A DNA stretch of 64,000 nt from Erysipelotrichaceae bacterium (GCA_009773735.1 WSYG01000010.1:1-64000); one strand, 5' to 3'. Numbered from the stretch's first letter, positions 10,387-20,135 are shown. Program-made: numbers and translations. The notes: a model not told the origin generated them from the letters alone.

Positions 10387-11565
10387 ATGAATTATAAAAG
10401 AGTATTTGTTATCGTTATGGATTCTTTAGGTGTAGGAGCCAGTAAAGATGCTGCTGAATATGGAGATGTAGGATCTGATACTTTTGGGCACATCGCTGAA
10501 AGTTATCCACTAAATATTCCAAATCTACAAAAGTTAGGGATGTCTAATTTACACCCTTTAAAAGGCGTAGAACCGGCAAAAAATCCATTGGCCTATTACA
10601 CCAAACTGTCTGAATTGAGCCTTGGTAAGGACACCATGACCGGTCACTGGGAATTAATGGGACTTTTCATTGATAAACCTTTCATAACTTTTACAGAAAC
10701 GGGTTTTCCTAAAGAATTGCTTGATGAATTGAGTTTGAGAACCGGTCATACCATCATTGGTAATAAATCTGCGAGTGGAACAGAAATCTTGGATGAATTA
10801 GGCGAAGAACACATGAAGACAAATGCGATGATCGTTTATACTTCAGCAGATTCTGTCTTGCAAATTGCTGCTCACGAAGAAACATTTGGTTTACAAGAAT
10901 TATATAAAGCCTGTGAAATCGCCCGTGAACTCACCATGAAACCAGAATGGCGCGTAGGACGTATCATAGCCCGCCCCTTCATCGGACCACGAAAAGGGGA
11001 GTTTAAGCGCACCAGCAATCGTCATGATTATGCCTTGAAACCATTTGGAGATACAGTTTTAGATTCACTCAAAGATCGAAAGTTAGATGTCATCAGCGTT
11101 GGTAAAATCAAGGATATCTTTGATGGGGAAGGCATTACTGAAGCTCATAAGTCTAAATCCAATGAAGATGGCATGAATATTACCATTGCTTTGGCTGATA
11201 AACCTTTCAACGGCCTTTGTTTTGTGAATTTAGTCGATTTTGATGCTTTATGGGGCCATCGTAGAAATCCTGAAGGTTATGGCAGGGAAATTGAGATATT
11301 TGATCGCCAACTTGGGTTATTGATAAACAAAATCAATGATGATGACTTGATCATCCTAACGGCTGACCATGGTAACGATCCTACTTACAGGGGAACAGAT
11401 CATACCAGAGAACAAATACCGGTCTTATTCTACAGCAAAACCTTAAAAGGCGGCGGACAACTTGAAGAAAGCAACTGCTTTGGCGCTGTAGGAGCCACTG
11501 TAGCCGATAATTTCAAAGTTCAACTTCCAGAATACGGTAAGTCATATTTAAATCAACTCCTTTAG
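10387..11565 (+). CDS. deoB: Phosphopentomutase
   Basis: [50 protein letters not shown]. Confidence 0.95.
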   Translation: MNYKRVFVIVMDSLGVGASKDAAEYGDVGSDTFGHIAESYPLNIPNLQKLGMSNLHPLKGVEPAKNPLAYYTKLSELSLGKDTMTGHWELMGLFIDKPFITFTETGFPKELLDELSLRTGHTIIGNKSASGTEILDELGEEHMKTNAMIVYTSADSVLQIAAHEETFGLQELYKACEIARELTMKPEWRVGRIIARPFIGPRKGEFKRTSNRHDYALKPFGDTVLDSLKDRKLDVISVGKIKDIFDGEGITEAHKSKSNEDGMNITIALADKPFNGLCFVNLVDFDALWGHRRNPEGYGREIEIFDRQLGLLINKINDDDLIILTADHGNDPTYRGTDHTREQIPVLFYSKTLKGGGQLEESNCFGAVGATVADNFKVQLPEYGKSYLNQLL

Positions 11566-11596
11566 GATCATATTAGTTGTACATAGTCTCTATATT

Positions 11597-11629
11597 GAAG
11601 AAGGGAGCCCTATAAAGCTCTTTTTCTTC
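11597..11629. terminator. Terminator between convergent deoB and the downstream minus-strand gene
   Basis: GAAGAAGGGAGC-cctataaa-GCTCTTTTTCTTC hairpin. Confidence 0.6.
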
Positions 11630-11644
11630 GTTTATACATATTTT

Positions 11645-13144
11645 TTATTTAAATATTACATAATATACATTTGTTTTTAGGACTATTTTATCATTTAGTA
11701 ATGTCATTAACTGATTAACTCTGCTGATCCATTGATTTGGTATTGCTTCATGATAAAAAAGATTATTCTTTGATACATATCTAAATCTGTTTTGATTAGA
11801 AATATTGCTTATTACAGATACAATTATACATTTTGTGACTGAAGCACGTTTTGAATCCTCAACGCTGTAACATACATTATGGTCACCAACTACTGAAGTA
11901 TTAATTTGATTTATAGTAATAATTGACGATGTTAGATCACCATCTTCATCATCATGAGCCGTAACTTCATTCATTACATTGGAAAAACTGTATTGAATGA
12001 TGGTCTTATCATAAGCATATATGCTTGGTACATGATTATTCAATCCAATAACAGTGACTAATACTGTTGTTCTGTCAAAGTATCCATACTTATCTTGTAC
12101 ATAATAGGTAACCGAATAGAGACCAGGCAGATCTCGATAGGTACTAGACTCAATAATGATCTTATTGGTCAAATTGCCTTCCTCTGGATCAAATGACTTC
12201 GCATAATCTAATAAATTAACACTATTTCCTGCTATAACTTCAAAATTTGACACTTGTAACGTAGGTTTTTGATTAATTAGCTCAGAATTTATCTTGAGTG
12301 GTGATCCACTATATTCAACAAATATTCCAGATATCCACACAGGAGTGATTGAGGTACCCTCTATAATTCGCCTTCTGGTGTCAACACAAGCATCTAGTTT
12401 TGCTTTAACTTGATAGTATGTTTGATTATTTGATTTTGATCGAGCAATTACATTTGTATAAACAGAATTGAGCTTAAAATACAACTTATTGGTATGTGTC
12501 GTTGAGCAATTTGTACCAAGAGCCCAAATTGTAGCTGTTTTTGATGGTCCATTGCGAGCATAAATTGGAGTATCTAATACTCTAAAATTTGTATCTTCTA
12601 GTGTAGAAACAATGGAATATAAGTAATCCCCTATTTTTAACTGTACTGAGTTTTCCATTGGATAATAAAGTGGAGTTTTTAAGTAAGTTTTAGAACTTTT
12701 AGCATTAACAATGATGTTGGTACTATATCTTATTCCTTTACGAAAATTACTTAACGGAATGACTGCTATGAAGCCCACATATTCAAAATAGTAATTACAT
12801 GTACTTTTGAAATATAGATTCTCTGCACAATAGCTAAGTCCAGCATATAAAAATGAACTCGTCATACTAATATTGGTTAAAGTAGTATTTACAATGAAAG
12901 TATTATCTGTGCTGATGAATTCCAATGCGATCTCATGATCCAGTTGACTTCTGAAGTGCTGATTCTTTTTTATAAATGCCCAACCGCTTATCGTTATCGA
13001 CTGAGAATCGATCACTGTATCAAGGATCTCATAGTTCAGAAACTCTTTGGTGGTCATCGTAGGAGCCAAAGCTTTGGACTGTGTAACTACGAGACTAAGG
13101 TATAGAAAGCTGCTTAGAATGACTATAAACGTCTGACGTTTCAT
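11645..13144 (-). CDS. Secreted protein with two DUF5011/HYR-like Ig-fold repeats, function unknown
   Basis: Signal peptide MKRQTFIVILSSFLYLSLVVTQSKA; repeats LPGLYSVTYYVQDKYGYFDRTTVLVTV and VVGDHNVCYSVEDSKRASVTKCIIVSV, each preceded by an acidic D..EEGNLT / DDEDGDLT motif. Confidence 0.7.
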   Translation of the reverse strand: MKRQTFIVILSSFLYLSLVVTQSKALAPTMTTKEFLNYEILDTVIDSQSITISGWAFIKKNQHFRSQLDHEIALEFISTDNTFIVNTTLTNISMTSSFLYAGLSYCAENLYFKSTCNYYFEYVGFIAVIPLSNFRKGIRYSTNIIVNAKSSKTYLKTPLYYPMENSVQLKIGDYLYSIVSTLEDTNFRVLDTPIYARNGPSKTATIWALGTNCSTTHTNKLYFKLNSVYTNVIARSKSNNQTYYQVKAKLDACVDTRRRIIEGTSITPVWISGIFVEYSGSPLKINSELINQKPTLQVSNFEVIAGNSVNLLDYAKSFDPEEGNLTNKIIIESSTYRDLPGLYSVTYYVQDKYGYFDRTTVLVTVIGLNNHVPSIYAYDKTIIQYSFSNVMNEVTAHDDEDGDLTSSIITINQINTSVVGDHNVCYSVEDSKRASVTKCIIVSVISNISNQNRFRYVSKNNLFYHEAIPNQWISRVNQLMTLLNDKIVLKTNVYYVIFK

Positions 13145-13533
13145 ATTCTTCTGACTCTATGGATGAATATTGTAAAAATGCAGCCGACGATCATCAATAT
13201 TACAGGGATCCCATAAGGTTGAATCAAGGATATTGTTTGATTTGATGTTCTAATATCCAGTAAACTTGACTCAGTTTGTGGGTTACAGCTTTCTTTCCAA
13301 TTAAGTTGTACAGTATCGATGATCATATTGTTTTTGACATGTTTAAGCTGTGTAAATCGTTGATCGATCCCAACCAATAGTCCATCTGTATTTTGGATCA
13401 AAAAAGGCTGATCTGAAACGATCAATTCCCCTTCTTTTAAGCCCTGAAGATATACTTGACTAAAACCGCAATCTCCATACAATAATTCAGGCAATGTTTC
13501 ATGATTTTGAATGTTTAATGTGATGGTGTTCAT
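13141..13533 (-). CDS. Hypothetical protein with C-terminal transmembrane helix
   Basis: ORF ends 4 bp into the downstream gene (ATGA); C-terminal GIPVILMIVGCIFTIFIHRVRRI; start assigned after the upstream terminator and uncertain. Confidence 0.5.
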   Translation of the reverse strand: MNTITLNIQNHETLPELLYGDCGFSQVYLQGLKEGELIVSDQPFLIQNTDGLLVGIDQRFTQLKHVKNNMIIDTVQLNWKESCNPQTESSLLDIRTSNQTISLIQPYGIPVILMIVGCIFTIFIHRVRRI

Positions 13534-13566
13534 ACTTATACATAAGGTCTTTAAGTCACTGTTCCT

Positions 13567-13592
13567 AAAAAAAAGGTCCCTAGGGACCTTAA
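13567..13592 (-). terminator. Terminator of the YugP-like gene
   Basis: Minus strand AAGGTCCCTAGGGACCTTTTTTTT. Confidence 0.8.
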
Positions 13593-13594
13593 GA

Positions 13595-14263
13595 TTATCT
13601 TCTTCTGCCTCGCATGAGCAATAAACGCGTGATTTGAAGCAATGAAGCAGCGAATGCAGCAAGATATGTCATCGCAGCAGCTGATAACATTGATTTAGAA
13701 TCAGCGACTTCATCCGCATTGATGTAGTTGCCTTCAGCTAGATTTAATAATGCTCTTTTTGATGCATCAAATTCTAAAGGTAGAGTGACCAACTGGAAAG
13801 TCGCAATGACCACCAACATCACCAAACCGATATAGAACAAGAAGTCAAGGGATGAAAGCAACCCAATAATGGCTGTGATCCAACCTGCGTAACTGGAGAC
13901 AATCGCAAACGGTAAGATGGCATTTCGAACACCGATATAACTATAGTGTTCAGCATGCTGAATCGCATGTCCAACTTCATGGGCTGCAACTGCAACAGAA
14001 GCAATGGATGCTTCGTTGTAGACTTTAGGTGATAGATTGACTGTATTGGTCTTAGGGTCATAATGATCACTGAGCAAGCCCTTCTGACTCACTTGGATCT
14101 CTACGTTAGAGAGACCATGCGAGTCCAGGATTGATCTAGCAACCGTATAACCACTAATTCTTTTTTCAGTCATCACTTTAGAAAAATGGGCGTAAGCATT
14201 GGTAACTTTGGCTTGGGCCCATAAAGCCAAACCAATCGCGGCAACATATAATAGGATATCCAC
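13595..14263 (-). CDS. YugP-like membrane zinc metallopeptidase
   Basis: AAHEVGHAIQHAEHYSYIGVRNAI with HExxH; TM segments; QVSQKGLLSDHYDPKTNTVNLSP. Confidence 0.85.
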   Translation of the reverse strand: MDILLYVAAIGLALWAQAKVTNAYAHFSKVMTEKRISGYTVARSILDSHGLSNVEIQVSQKGLLSDHYDPKTNTVNLSPKVYNEASIASVAVAAHEVGHAIQHAEHYSYIGVRNAILPFAIVSSYAGWITAIIGLLSSLDFLFYIGLVMLVVIATFQLVTLPLEFDASKRALLNLAEGNYINADEVADSKSMLSAAAMTYLAAFAASLLQITRLLLMRGRRR

Positions 14264-14274
14264 AGTGACCTCTC

Positions 14275-14559
14275 TTATTTAACGGATTCTTTGAAGGCTT
14301 TGGCAGCTTTGAAAGCTGGAACTTTAGCTTCAGGTACCTGAATTTTTTGCTTTGTTTTTGGATTGATTCCAACTCTTGCATTTCTGGTCTTCACTTCGAA
14401 TTTCCCAAAACCGGCAAGGTCTACTTTATTACCGGCTTTTACTTGGGCTACGATGGTGTCTAAAACCAGATCCACATTTTCCAAAGCGGATTTTTTGGAA
14501 CAACCGCAACTTTCAGCAACAGCATCAGCTAAAGCTTTCTTATTAACTACATTTGACAT
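14275..14559 (-). CDS. hup: HU family DNA-binding protein
   Basis: MSNVVNKKALADAVAESCGCSKKSALENVDLVLDTIVAQVKAGNKVDLAGFGKFEVKTRNARVGINPKTKQKI. Confidence 0.95.
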   Translation of the reverse strand: MSNVVNKKALADAVAESCGCSKKSALENVDLVLDTIVAQVKAGNKVDLAGFGKFEVKTRNARVGINPKTKQKIQVPEAKVPAFKAAKAFKESVK

Positions 14560-14613
14560 AGAATTTCCTCCATTCTTGCCCTTATCATAGCATTCAAACA
14601 CTTATTATACAAA

Positions 14614-15606
14614 TTATTCAGCTTTTAACTCGCGGGACATTAAGATTTGGATACAATCGGAAGGTTTAGCATCTTCATATAAGACTTTATAAACTTGTTC
14701 AGTGATGGGCATCGATATGTTGTTTTTAATGGCTTCTTCATAAACGACCTTTGCTGCAAATATTCCTTCGACTGTTTTTTCATTGGTTTCCCAAAAGATT
14801 TTGGCTGTATCAAATTGTCCGATCAATAAACCAGCTTGGAAGTTACGTGAATGAACAGATGTACAAGTGACGATCAAATCCCCTACTCCAGTTAATCCTA
14901 AGAAGGTTTCTGGTTTTGCGCCATAGTATACACCATATCTAGAAATTTCAGCTAAACCTCGGGTTATTAATGCAGCACGTGCGTTGTCACCGTATCCTAG
15001 ACCGCTCAGGATGCCACTGGCCAAGGCTATGACATTCTTAACCGCAACTCCAATTTCAGCGCCTATGACATCTGTAGAGCTGTATACACGGAAATATGCG
15101 TTAGAGAAAGTATTCTGAACCAGTTTTGATGATTCTTCATCATCAGATACGGCATTGACGACGGTTAATAAGCGTACAACGACTTCTTCAGCATGTGAAG
15201 GACCAATCAAAGAAACAACAGCTTTTAAAATGGTTGGGGGAATATTGTTTTTGATGACCAAAGAAAGACGTTGATGATTGGTAGGATGAAATCCTTTTGC
15301 GACATTAACGATCGTAACAGGATGAGTGAATGTACTTCCGATTTTTTTGCTGACATCTTCAATGGCACCAGTTGGAACAGCCAAAATCAATAATTCAGAG
15401 TCGAGTAAATCATCAAAATTCATCGTTGCTTTGATTGAGTCATTTAGTATTTGTCCTGGAAAAAAACGTTCATTGCGGTGATATCGAGAAATATCTACGA
15501 TCTCATCAAGAACACGACCCCAAATCATGACGTCATGGCGATTATCAGTTAAAACTTGAGCTAAGGCTGTGCCCCAACTTCCACTTCCGATGATACCAAT
15601 TTTCAT
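14614..15606 (-). CDS. gpsA: Glycerol-3-phosphate dehydrogenase [NAD(P)+]
   Basis: IGIIGSGSWGTALAQVL; VSLIGPSHAEEVVVRLLT; GLTGVGDLIVTCTSVHSRN. Confidence 0.95.
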   Translation of the reverse strand: MKIGIIGSGSWGTALAQVLTDNRHDVMIWGRVLDEIVDISRYHRNERFFPGQILNDSIKATMNFDDLLDSELLILAVPTGAIEDVSKKIGSTFTHPVTIVNVAKGFHPTNHQRLSLVIKNNIPPTILKAVVSLIGPSHAEEVVVRLLTVVNAVSDDEESSKLVQNTFSNAYFRVYSSTDVIGAEIGVAVKNVIALASGILSGLGYGDNARAALITRGLAEISRYGVYYGAKPETFLGLTGVGDLIVTCTSVHSRNFQAGLLIGQFDTAKIFWETNEKTVEGIFAAKVVYEEAIKNNISMPITEQVYKVLYEDAKPSDCIQILMSRELKAE

Positions 15607-16917
15607 TTAGAGTTCCTTCTTTCTGGCAATAATACGAATTGGAGTGCCTTCTAAAATGAAAGCTTCACGTAAACGATTTTCTAAATAACGACGGTAAGAG
15701 AAATGAAGCAATGCGACGTCATTAACAAACAATACAAATGTAGGTGGAGCGACTGCGACTTGAGATCCGTATAAGATATTCAAACGTTGACCTTTATGAG
15801 TAGGTGGTGGAGTGATGCGTTGAGCATCCGCCAAAACTTCATTAAGGACGCTGGTTTGAATTCTCATCTGCGAATAATTATACACATTGTCGATGTTTGG
15901 GATAATTTGATGGATACGTTGTTTGGTGGTGGCTGAAACAAACAAAATTGGAGCATAACTCAAATATATGAATTGTTTGCGGATTTCAAGTGTCACAGAA
16001 TTGATCGTAAATTCATCTTTTTCTACACCATCCCACTTATTGTAGATGATGATGATGGGTTTACCAGCTTCATGAGCATAACCCGCAACATGTTTATCTT
16101 GATCTCGAATACCAGCAATTCCATCAACAACGAATAAAATGACATCTGCGCGTTCAATGGCTTGCAGAGATCTTAAAACAGAATATTTTTCTATATTTTC
16201 ATAAACTTTGCCTTTTTTACGTATGCCAGCTGTATCGATGACCACATACTCTTTACCATCTTTGGTAAATGGGGTATCGACCGAATCACGGGTAGTCCCC
16301 TCTTTATCAGAAACAATGACTCGTTCTTGGTTTAAGATCGCATTGACCAATGAAGATTTACCAACATTAGGTCTTCCTATGATCGCAAAACTGATCTTGC
16401 CTTCATAATCATTGAGACCACGATTGGGAAAATAGGAAATGATTTTATCTAACAAATCCCCTATTCCAATCCCATGGACACTACTGACTGGAATAAGATC
16501 TTCAAAACCTAAGGCGTAAAATTCATAAGAAGCATCGATAAGCGATTGATTATCGACCTTATTGATGGCCATAATAACAGGTTTCTTGGTTTTATGTAAC
16601 ATCTTAGCGATATAGCGATCATCGTCAGTCATGCCTTCTTTAGCGTTGGTCACAAAAACAATGACATCTGCTTCTTCGATGGCAACTTCGACTTGCATCC
16701 TGATTTCTTTTTGATAATCTTGATCTTTGAGTTGTAAACCACCGGTATCGATAACTCTAAAATCTTTTGTTAGCCAATTGGCTTTGGCATATAAACGATC
16801 CCGGGTCACCCCTGGAGTATCTTCTACAATGGAAATTCTTTCTCCAACGATACGGTTGAATAACGTGGATTTACCGACATTGGGCCGGCCTACGATTGCG
16901 ATAACGCCATCAATCAT
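15607..16917 (-). CDS. der: Ribosome biogenesis GTPase Der (EngA)
   Basis: Two GTPase domains: GRPNVGKSTLFNRIVGER and GRPNVGKSSLVNAILNQER; C-terminal KH-like domain. Confidence 0.96.
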   Translation of the reverse strand: MIDGVIAIVGRPNVGKSTLFNRIVGERISIVEDTPGVTRDRLYAKANWLTKDFRVIDTGGLQLKDQDYQKEIRMQVEVAIEEADVIVFVTNAKEGMTDDDRYIAKMLHKTKKPVIMAINKVDNQSLIDASYEFYALGFEDLIPVSSVHGIGIGDLLDKIISYFPNRGLNDYEGKISFAIIGRPNVGKSSLVNAILNQERVIVSDKEGTTRDSVDTPFTKDGKEYVVIDTAGIRKKGKVYENIEKYSVLRSLQAIERADVILFVVDGIAGIRDQDKHVAGYAHEAGKPIIIIYNKWDGVEKDEFTINSVTLEIRKQFIYLSYAPILFVSATTKQRIHQIIPNIDNVYNYSQMRIQTSVLNEVLADAQRITPPPTHKGQRLNILYGSQVAVAPPTFVLFVNDVALLHFSYRRYLENRLREAFILEGTPIRIIARKKEL

Positions 16918-17587
16918 GTTGGTTTAACCTTTCTACTGTTTTTTGATACAGTTTAAGTATCCTATTTACAGTTTCATCGACGCTTAAGAAACTGGTATCC
17001 AGTTCTATCGCATCATCCGCTTTTTTTAACGGGGAATATATTCGGGTAGAATCCGCAATATCGCGGGCTCTAAGATCTTCATAGACTTCATCAAAGGTCA
17101 ATGGACTGCCTTTAAGTTGAAATTCTTCATAACGGCGTTTCGCTCTTTCAAGCAAAAAAGCTACTTGGAATATTTTAAGTTCTGCATTAGGCAACACAAC
17201 GGTTCCGATATCTCGACCATCTAAAATAAATCCTTTTTTAAGTGTGATTTTCTGTTGGATGCTGACCAACATGGCTCTAACACTTTGTAATCTAGAAACC
17301 AAAGAAGAACCTCTGTCACACGCTGGATTTCTGACTTCATTGCCGATCAGTTTGCCATCCATGATCAATTGACCTTCATGAGTAAAATCAAATTCTGTAT
17401 TTTGCAGCATTTCAATCAAGGCTGGTTCATCTTCAAGACTGATCTTTGATTCTAAAGCTTTATAAGCAGTTGCCCGATACATCGATCCGGTATCAATATG
17501 TGTATACTCCAAGATCTCTGCTAAACGCTTGGCAATCGTGCTTTTTCCAGAAGCACTGGGTCCATCAATGGCGATGTTAATCCTCAT
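16910..17587 (-). CDS. cmk: Cytidylate kinase
   Basis: INIAIDGPSASGKSTIAKRLAE; HIDTGSMYRATAYKAL; LDGRDIGTVVLP. Confidence 0.95.
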   Translation of the reverse strand: MRINIAIDGPSASGKSTIAKRLAEILEYTHIDTGSMYRATAYKALESKISLEDEPALIEMLQNTEFDFTHEGQLIMDGKLIGNEVRNPACDRGSSLVSRLQSVRAMLVSIQQKITLKKGFILDGRDIGTVVLPNAELKIFQVAFLLERAKRRYEEFQLKGSPLTFDEVYEDLRARDIADSTRIYSPLKKADDAIELDTSFLSVDETVNRILKLYQKTVERLNQHD

Positions 17588-18252
17588 TAGAAACCTTGAG
17601 TCGAATAGATCCAGTAAAAGGCGACTCCCAGCATAACGATCAACACAACCACCAACATAAACACAATGAAATTCAATGTCCTAGAAGAATGATTAACAGA
17701 TTGGCTCATTTCTAAGAGTTCTTTATCTACATCATCAAGTTTCAATTTGATCTTTGAGGTCTCTTCAAACAGTTCACCGTCTTTAAAGGATTTTAACTCA
17801 GAATCAGAATTCAGAAATTCTTGTTCATATTGAGACCCAATCACTTTTTTGATCTCTTGAGTCATCTGATCGTCATTGACTTCTTGAGGTGCAGAAGACG
17901 GTTGAACAGTTTTTTGAAATACAAACTGTTCCGTGTTTTCTGATGAAGAGTAGCCTTTTTTTATGTTGTATGATTTAACTTCATCTATAAATTCGTTGAG
18001 TAAGTCGTGATGAAAAGCAGGGTCGATTTGACTTTCATCATTTTGAGAACTTCGAAGTGGCTCCCCTCTAGAATGTAATGGATTGCGATCCAAAACACTA
18101 GAGTTGGATTCGATGCTGCTGATTTCGGGATTGATCCGATTAAGTCGAGTGGCGTATGACGAAAGCACACTAGATGTCAGTTCGCTTTCACGACTGTTTT
18201 CTACTTCTTGACGTAATTCGGCGTTTTTCTTGACACGTGATAGTGGTTCCAT
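17587..18252 (-). CDS. Hypothetical protein, polar N-terminus with C-terminal TM anchor
   Basis: ORF abuts cmk; C-terminal TLNFIVFMLVVVLIVMLGVAFYWIYSTQGF; no recognised domain. Confidence 0.6.
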   Translation of the reverse strand: MEPLSRVKKNAELRQEVENSRESELTSSVLSSYATRLNRINPEISSIESNSSVLDRNPLHSRGEPLRSSQNDESQIDPAFHHDLLNEFIDEVKSYNIKKGYSSSENTEQFVFQKTVQPSSAPQEVNDDQMTQEIKKVIGSQYEQEFLNSDSELKSFKDGELFEETSKIKLKLDDVDKELLEMSQSVNHSSRTLNFIVFMLVVVLIVMLGVAFYWIYSTQGF

Positions 18253-18329
18253 AAAATACCTCTCGCTCATTATAACAAATTTTGTGCCCTATGGGAGGAC
18301 TGACTTGTGAATAAGGTGGATGAGTTAAT

Positions 18330-18357
18330 AAAAAACCGTTCATTTAAACGGTTTTTT
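18330..18357 (-). terminator. Terminator downstream of ribU-like gene
   Basis: AAAAAACCGTTCATTTAAACGGTTTTTT symmetric hairpin. Confidence 0.8.
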
Positions 18358-18369
18358 ACTGTGGATAAC

Positions 18370-18945
18370 TTATTTGAAATATCTAATAAACAGCTTTTTA
18401 AGGGGACTATACAGTGCATAAGCTGCAATGGTAATCAGAGTTCCCTTGAATAAATTGAAGGGTGTAACAGATATGATACCGGCAATTTTGACAGCATGTC
18501 CATTCATTCCATAAAGTGGGAAAGCAAAGTAATAATTCACCAAAGCCATAACGAATGTTGCGACGATCGTTCCTACCGCAAAGGCAGGTAGAAATCGAAT
18601 CATAAATTTAGTATTAGTCCATGTCTTGAACTTATGTCTTAGCATCCACGCAAATAATGAAACTGGTAAGATGAACCCTATCCCAAAGAAGAAATTAGCA
18701 ATTTCTCCAGAGAAATTTGGATCTTTTGGACTAAATAGACCATGCAGGACATTCTTCATAAACTCGATAATAACTGCTGGAATTGGACCAATAAACAGTC
18801 CGACAAATAATGCGGGGATATCACTGGGATCGATCTTTAAATATGGCGGAAACAAAGCTGGTATCGGAAATTCCATAAACATAAGCAAATAAGACAATGC
18901 GATCATCATACTAATCAATGTCAATAATCGAAGGTTGTTTTTCAT
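18370..18945 (-). CDS. ribU: ECF transporter S component, RibU-like riboflavin transporter
   Basis: LTLISMMIALSYLLMFMEFPIPALFPPYLKIDPSDIPALFVGLFIGPIPAVIIEFMKN; FMN riboswitch upstream. Start at MKNNLR preferred. Confidence 0.85.
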   Translation of the reverse strand: MKNNLRLLTLISMMIALSYLLMFMEFPIPALFPPYLKIDPSDIPALFVGLFIGPIPAVIIEFMKNVLHGLFSPKDPNFSGEIANFFFGIGFILPVSLFAWMLRHKFKTWTNTKFMIRFLPAFAVGTIVATFVMALVNYYFAFPLYGMNGHAVKIAGIISVTPFNLFKGTLITIAAYALYSPLKKLFIRYFK

Positions 18946-18961
18946 TTTTTCTCCTTTCAAC

Positions 18962-18990
18962 AAAAAACCCCAGAATTATCCCAGGGCTCA
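18962..18990 (-). terminator. Riboswitch expression-platform terminator
   Basis: Minus strand GAGCCCTGGGATAATTCTGGGGTTTTTTG between the FMN aptamer and ribU. Confidence 0.65.
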
Positions 18991-19010
18991 ATATCAAAAA
19001 AGATATTGTT

Positions 19011-19119
19011 ATCTTCTTTCATCCAGACTTTACTGTCGCCACCGGAATCTAACCGGTTCGTGCCCAATGGGCTCGCGGGGTATACCGCCGGTAGGGAGTT
19101 GCACCCTGCCCTGAAGATA
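19011..19119 (-). promoter_or_regulatory. FMN riboswitch (RFN element)
   Basis: Minus strand ATCTTCAGGGCAGGGTGCAACTCCCTACCGGCGGTATACCCCGCGAGCCC...CCGGTGGCGACAGTAAAGTCTGGATGAAAGAAGAT matches the RFN consensus. Confidence 0.95.
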
Positions 19120-19157
19120 GATATAGTTTAACGGATGAAATGCTATTTGTAAAGAAA

Positions 19158-19715
19158 TTATGCTCTTCCCGCGTATTTTCCGTCCACAGTATTTACAATG
19201 ATCATTTCGCCTTCAGCAATAAACATAGGAACTCTAATTTCTAGACCTGTTTCCAACACAGCATTTTTCATGGCACTGGTGGCTGTATCTCCGCGAACTG
19301 CAGGTTCAGTAGTAGATATCTGTAGAGTAACTTTATCCGGTAAGACAACTCCTAAGATTTCTCCTTCATATGACACGATATTGACATTATCATTGGGTTT
19401 CAAGAAAGGCATTTCTTTCTCAAGATTGCTTTTTTGAATTTCAATCTGATCATAAGTACTGGTATTCATGAAACATAACGCATCTCCACTGTCATAAAGA
19501 TACTGCATTTCATTTTTATCGATGTGGGCAGGATCAACTTTATCACCACCGGTAAAAGTCATTTCATTGATGACACCTGACCTTAGATTTTTCACTTTGG
19601 ATTTGATAATCATGCCCCGCATGGCAGTTTTGTTATGCTGGGTGTCAAGAACAATAAAAATATTGTCTTCATATAAGAAAGTAATTCCTGGTCTTAAGTC
19701 ATTTACGATAATCAT
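19158..19715 (-). CDS. efp: Elongation factor P
   Basis: VNDLRPGITFLYEDNIFIVLDTQHNKTAMRGMIIKSKVKNLRSGVINEMTFTGGDKV; C-terminal GLEIRVPMFIAEGEMIIVNTVDGKYAGRA. Confidence 0.93.
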   Translation of the reverse strand: MIIVNDLRPGITFLYEDNIFIVLDTQHNKTAMRGMIIKSKVKNLRSGVINEMTFTGGDKVDPAHIDKNEMQYLYDSGDALCFMNTSTYDQIEIQKSNLEKEMPFLKPNDNVNIVSYEGEILGVVLPDKVTLQISTTEPAVRGDTATSAMKNAVLETGLEIRVPMFIAEGEMIIVNTVDGKYAGRA

Positions 19716-19763
19716 AATAGACCTCCTATTAACATATCTATTTTAGTGGATAGAATTAATTTG

Positions 19764-20135
19764 TCAATGACTATCGCTTTCGGTAGTGCGAATCAGTCGA
19801 TAATCCATGATATTCTCAAAAACCATATCGTAATCCAATTCTGCATTGATCAAAAACTTTCCTGTATAAGTTATGAAAACTGTTTCTTCTTTGAAAGTAA
19901 CCTGTACTTCCCAATTCCCTATGGTTATTGTAAATGCTTTTGGTTTAAAACTTAAAAACTGCTTCTTAATCATCCTAATTGTTTCTATTTCTACTAAGGA
20001 GAAATGATCCATTTCACTAGCTTTGTTAAATTCTATTCTTTTTCTATACTCGTTTACAGAAATATCATTAATTAAAATGATCAAAGATAGAAAAAGTAGA
20101 AGAAATGGATAGAGCACAAATCCTTTATTTGACAT
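19764..20135 (-). CDS. ComGG-like minor competence pseudopilin
   Basis: Last gene of comG-like operon; N-terminal MSNKGFVLYPFLLLFLSLIILIND resembles a class III signal; start uncertain (ORF open from 20174). Confidence 0.6.
   Translation of the reverse strand: MSNKGFVLYPFLLLFLSLIILINDISVNEYRKRIEFNKASEMDHFSLVEIETIRMIKKQFLSFKPKAFTITIGNWEVQVTFKEETVFITYTGKFLINAELDYDMVFENIMDYRLIRTTESDSH

Noticed and set aside
13533-13662. Extended N-terminus MLHSLLHCFKSRVYCSCEAEEDN... of the small hypothetical protein
   Set aside because: It would translate through the yugP-like stop and terminator; treated as an ORF-caller artefact.
14363-14590. 75-aa plus-strand ORF over the HU gene
   Set aside because: Antisense to a strongly conserved HU coding sequence.
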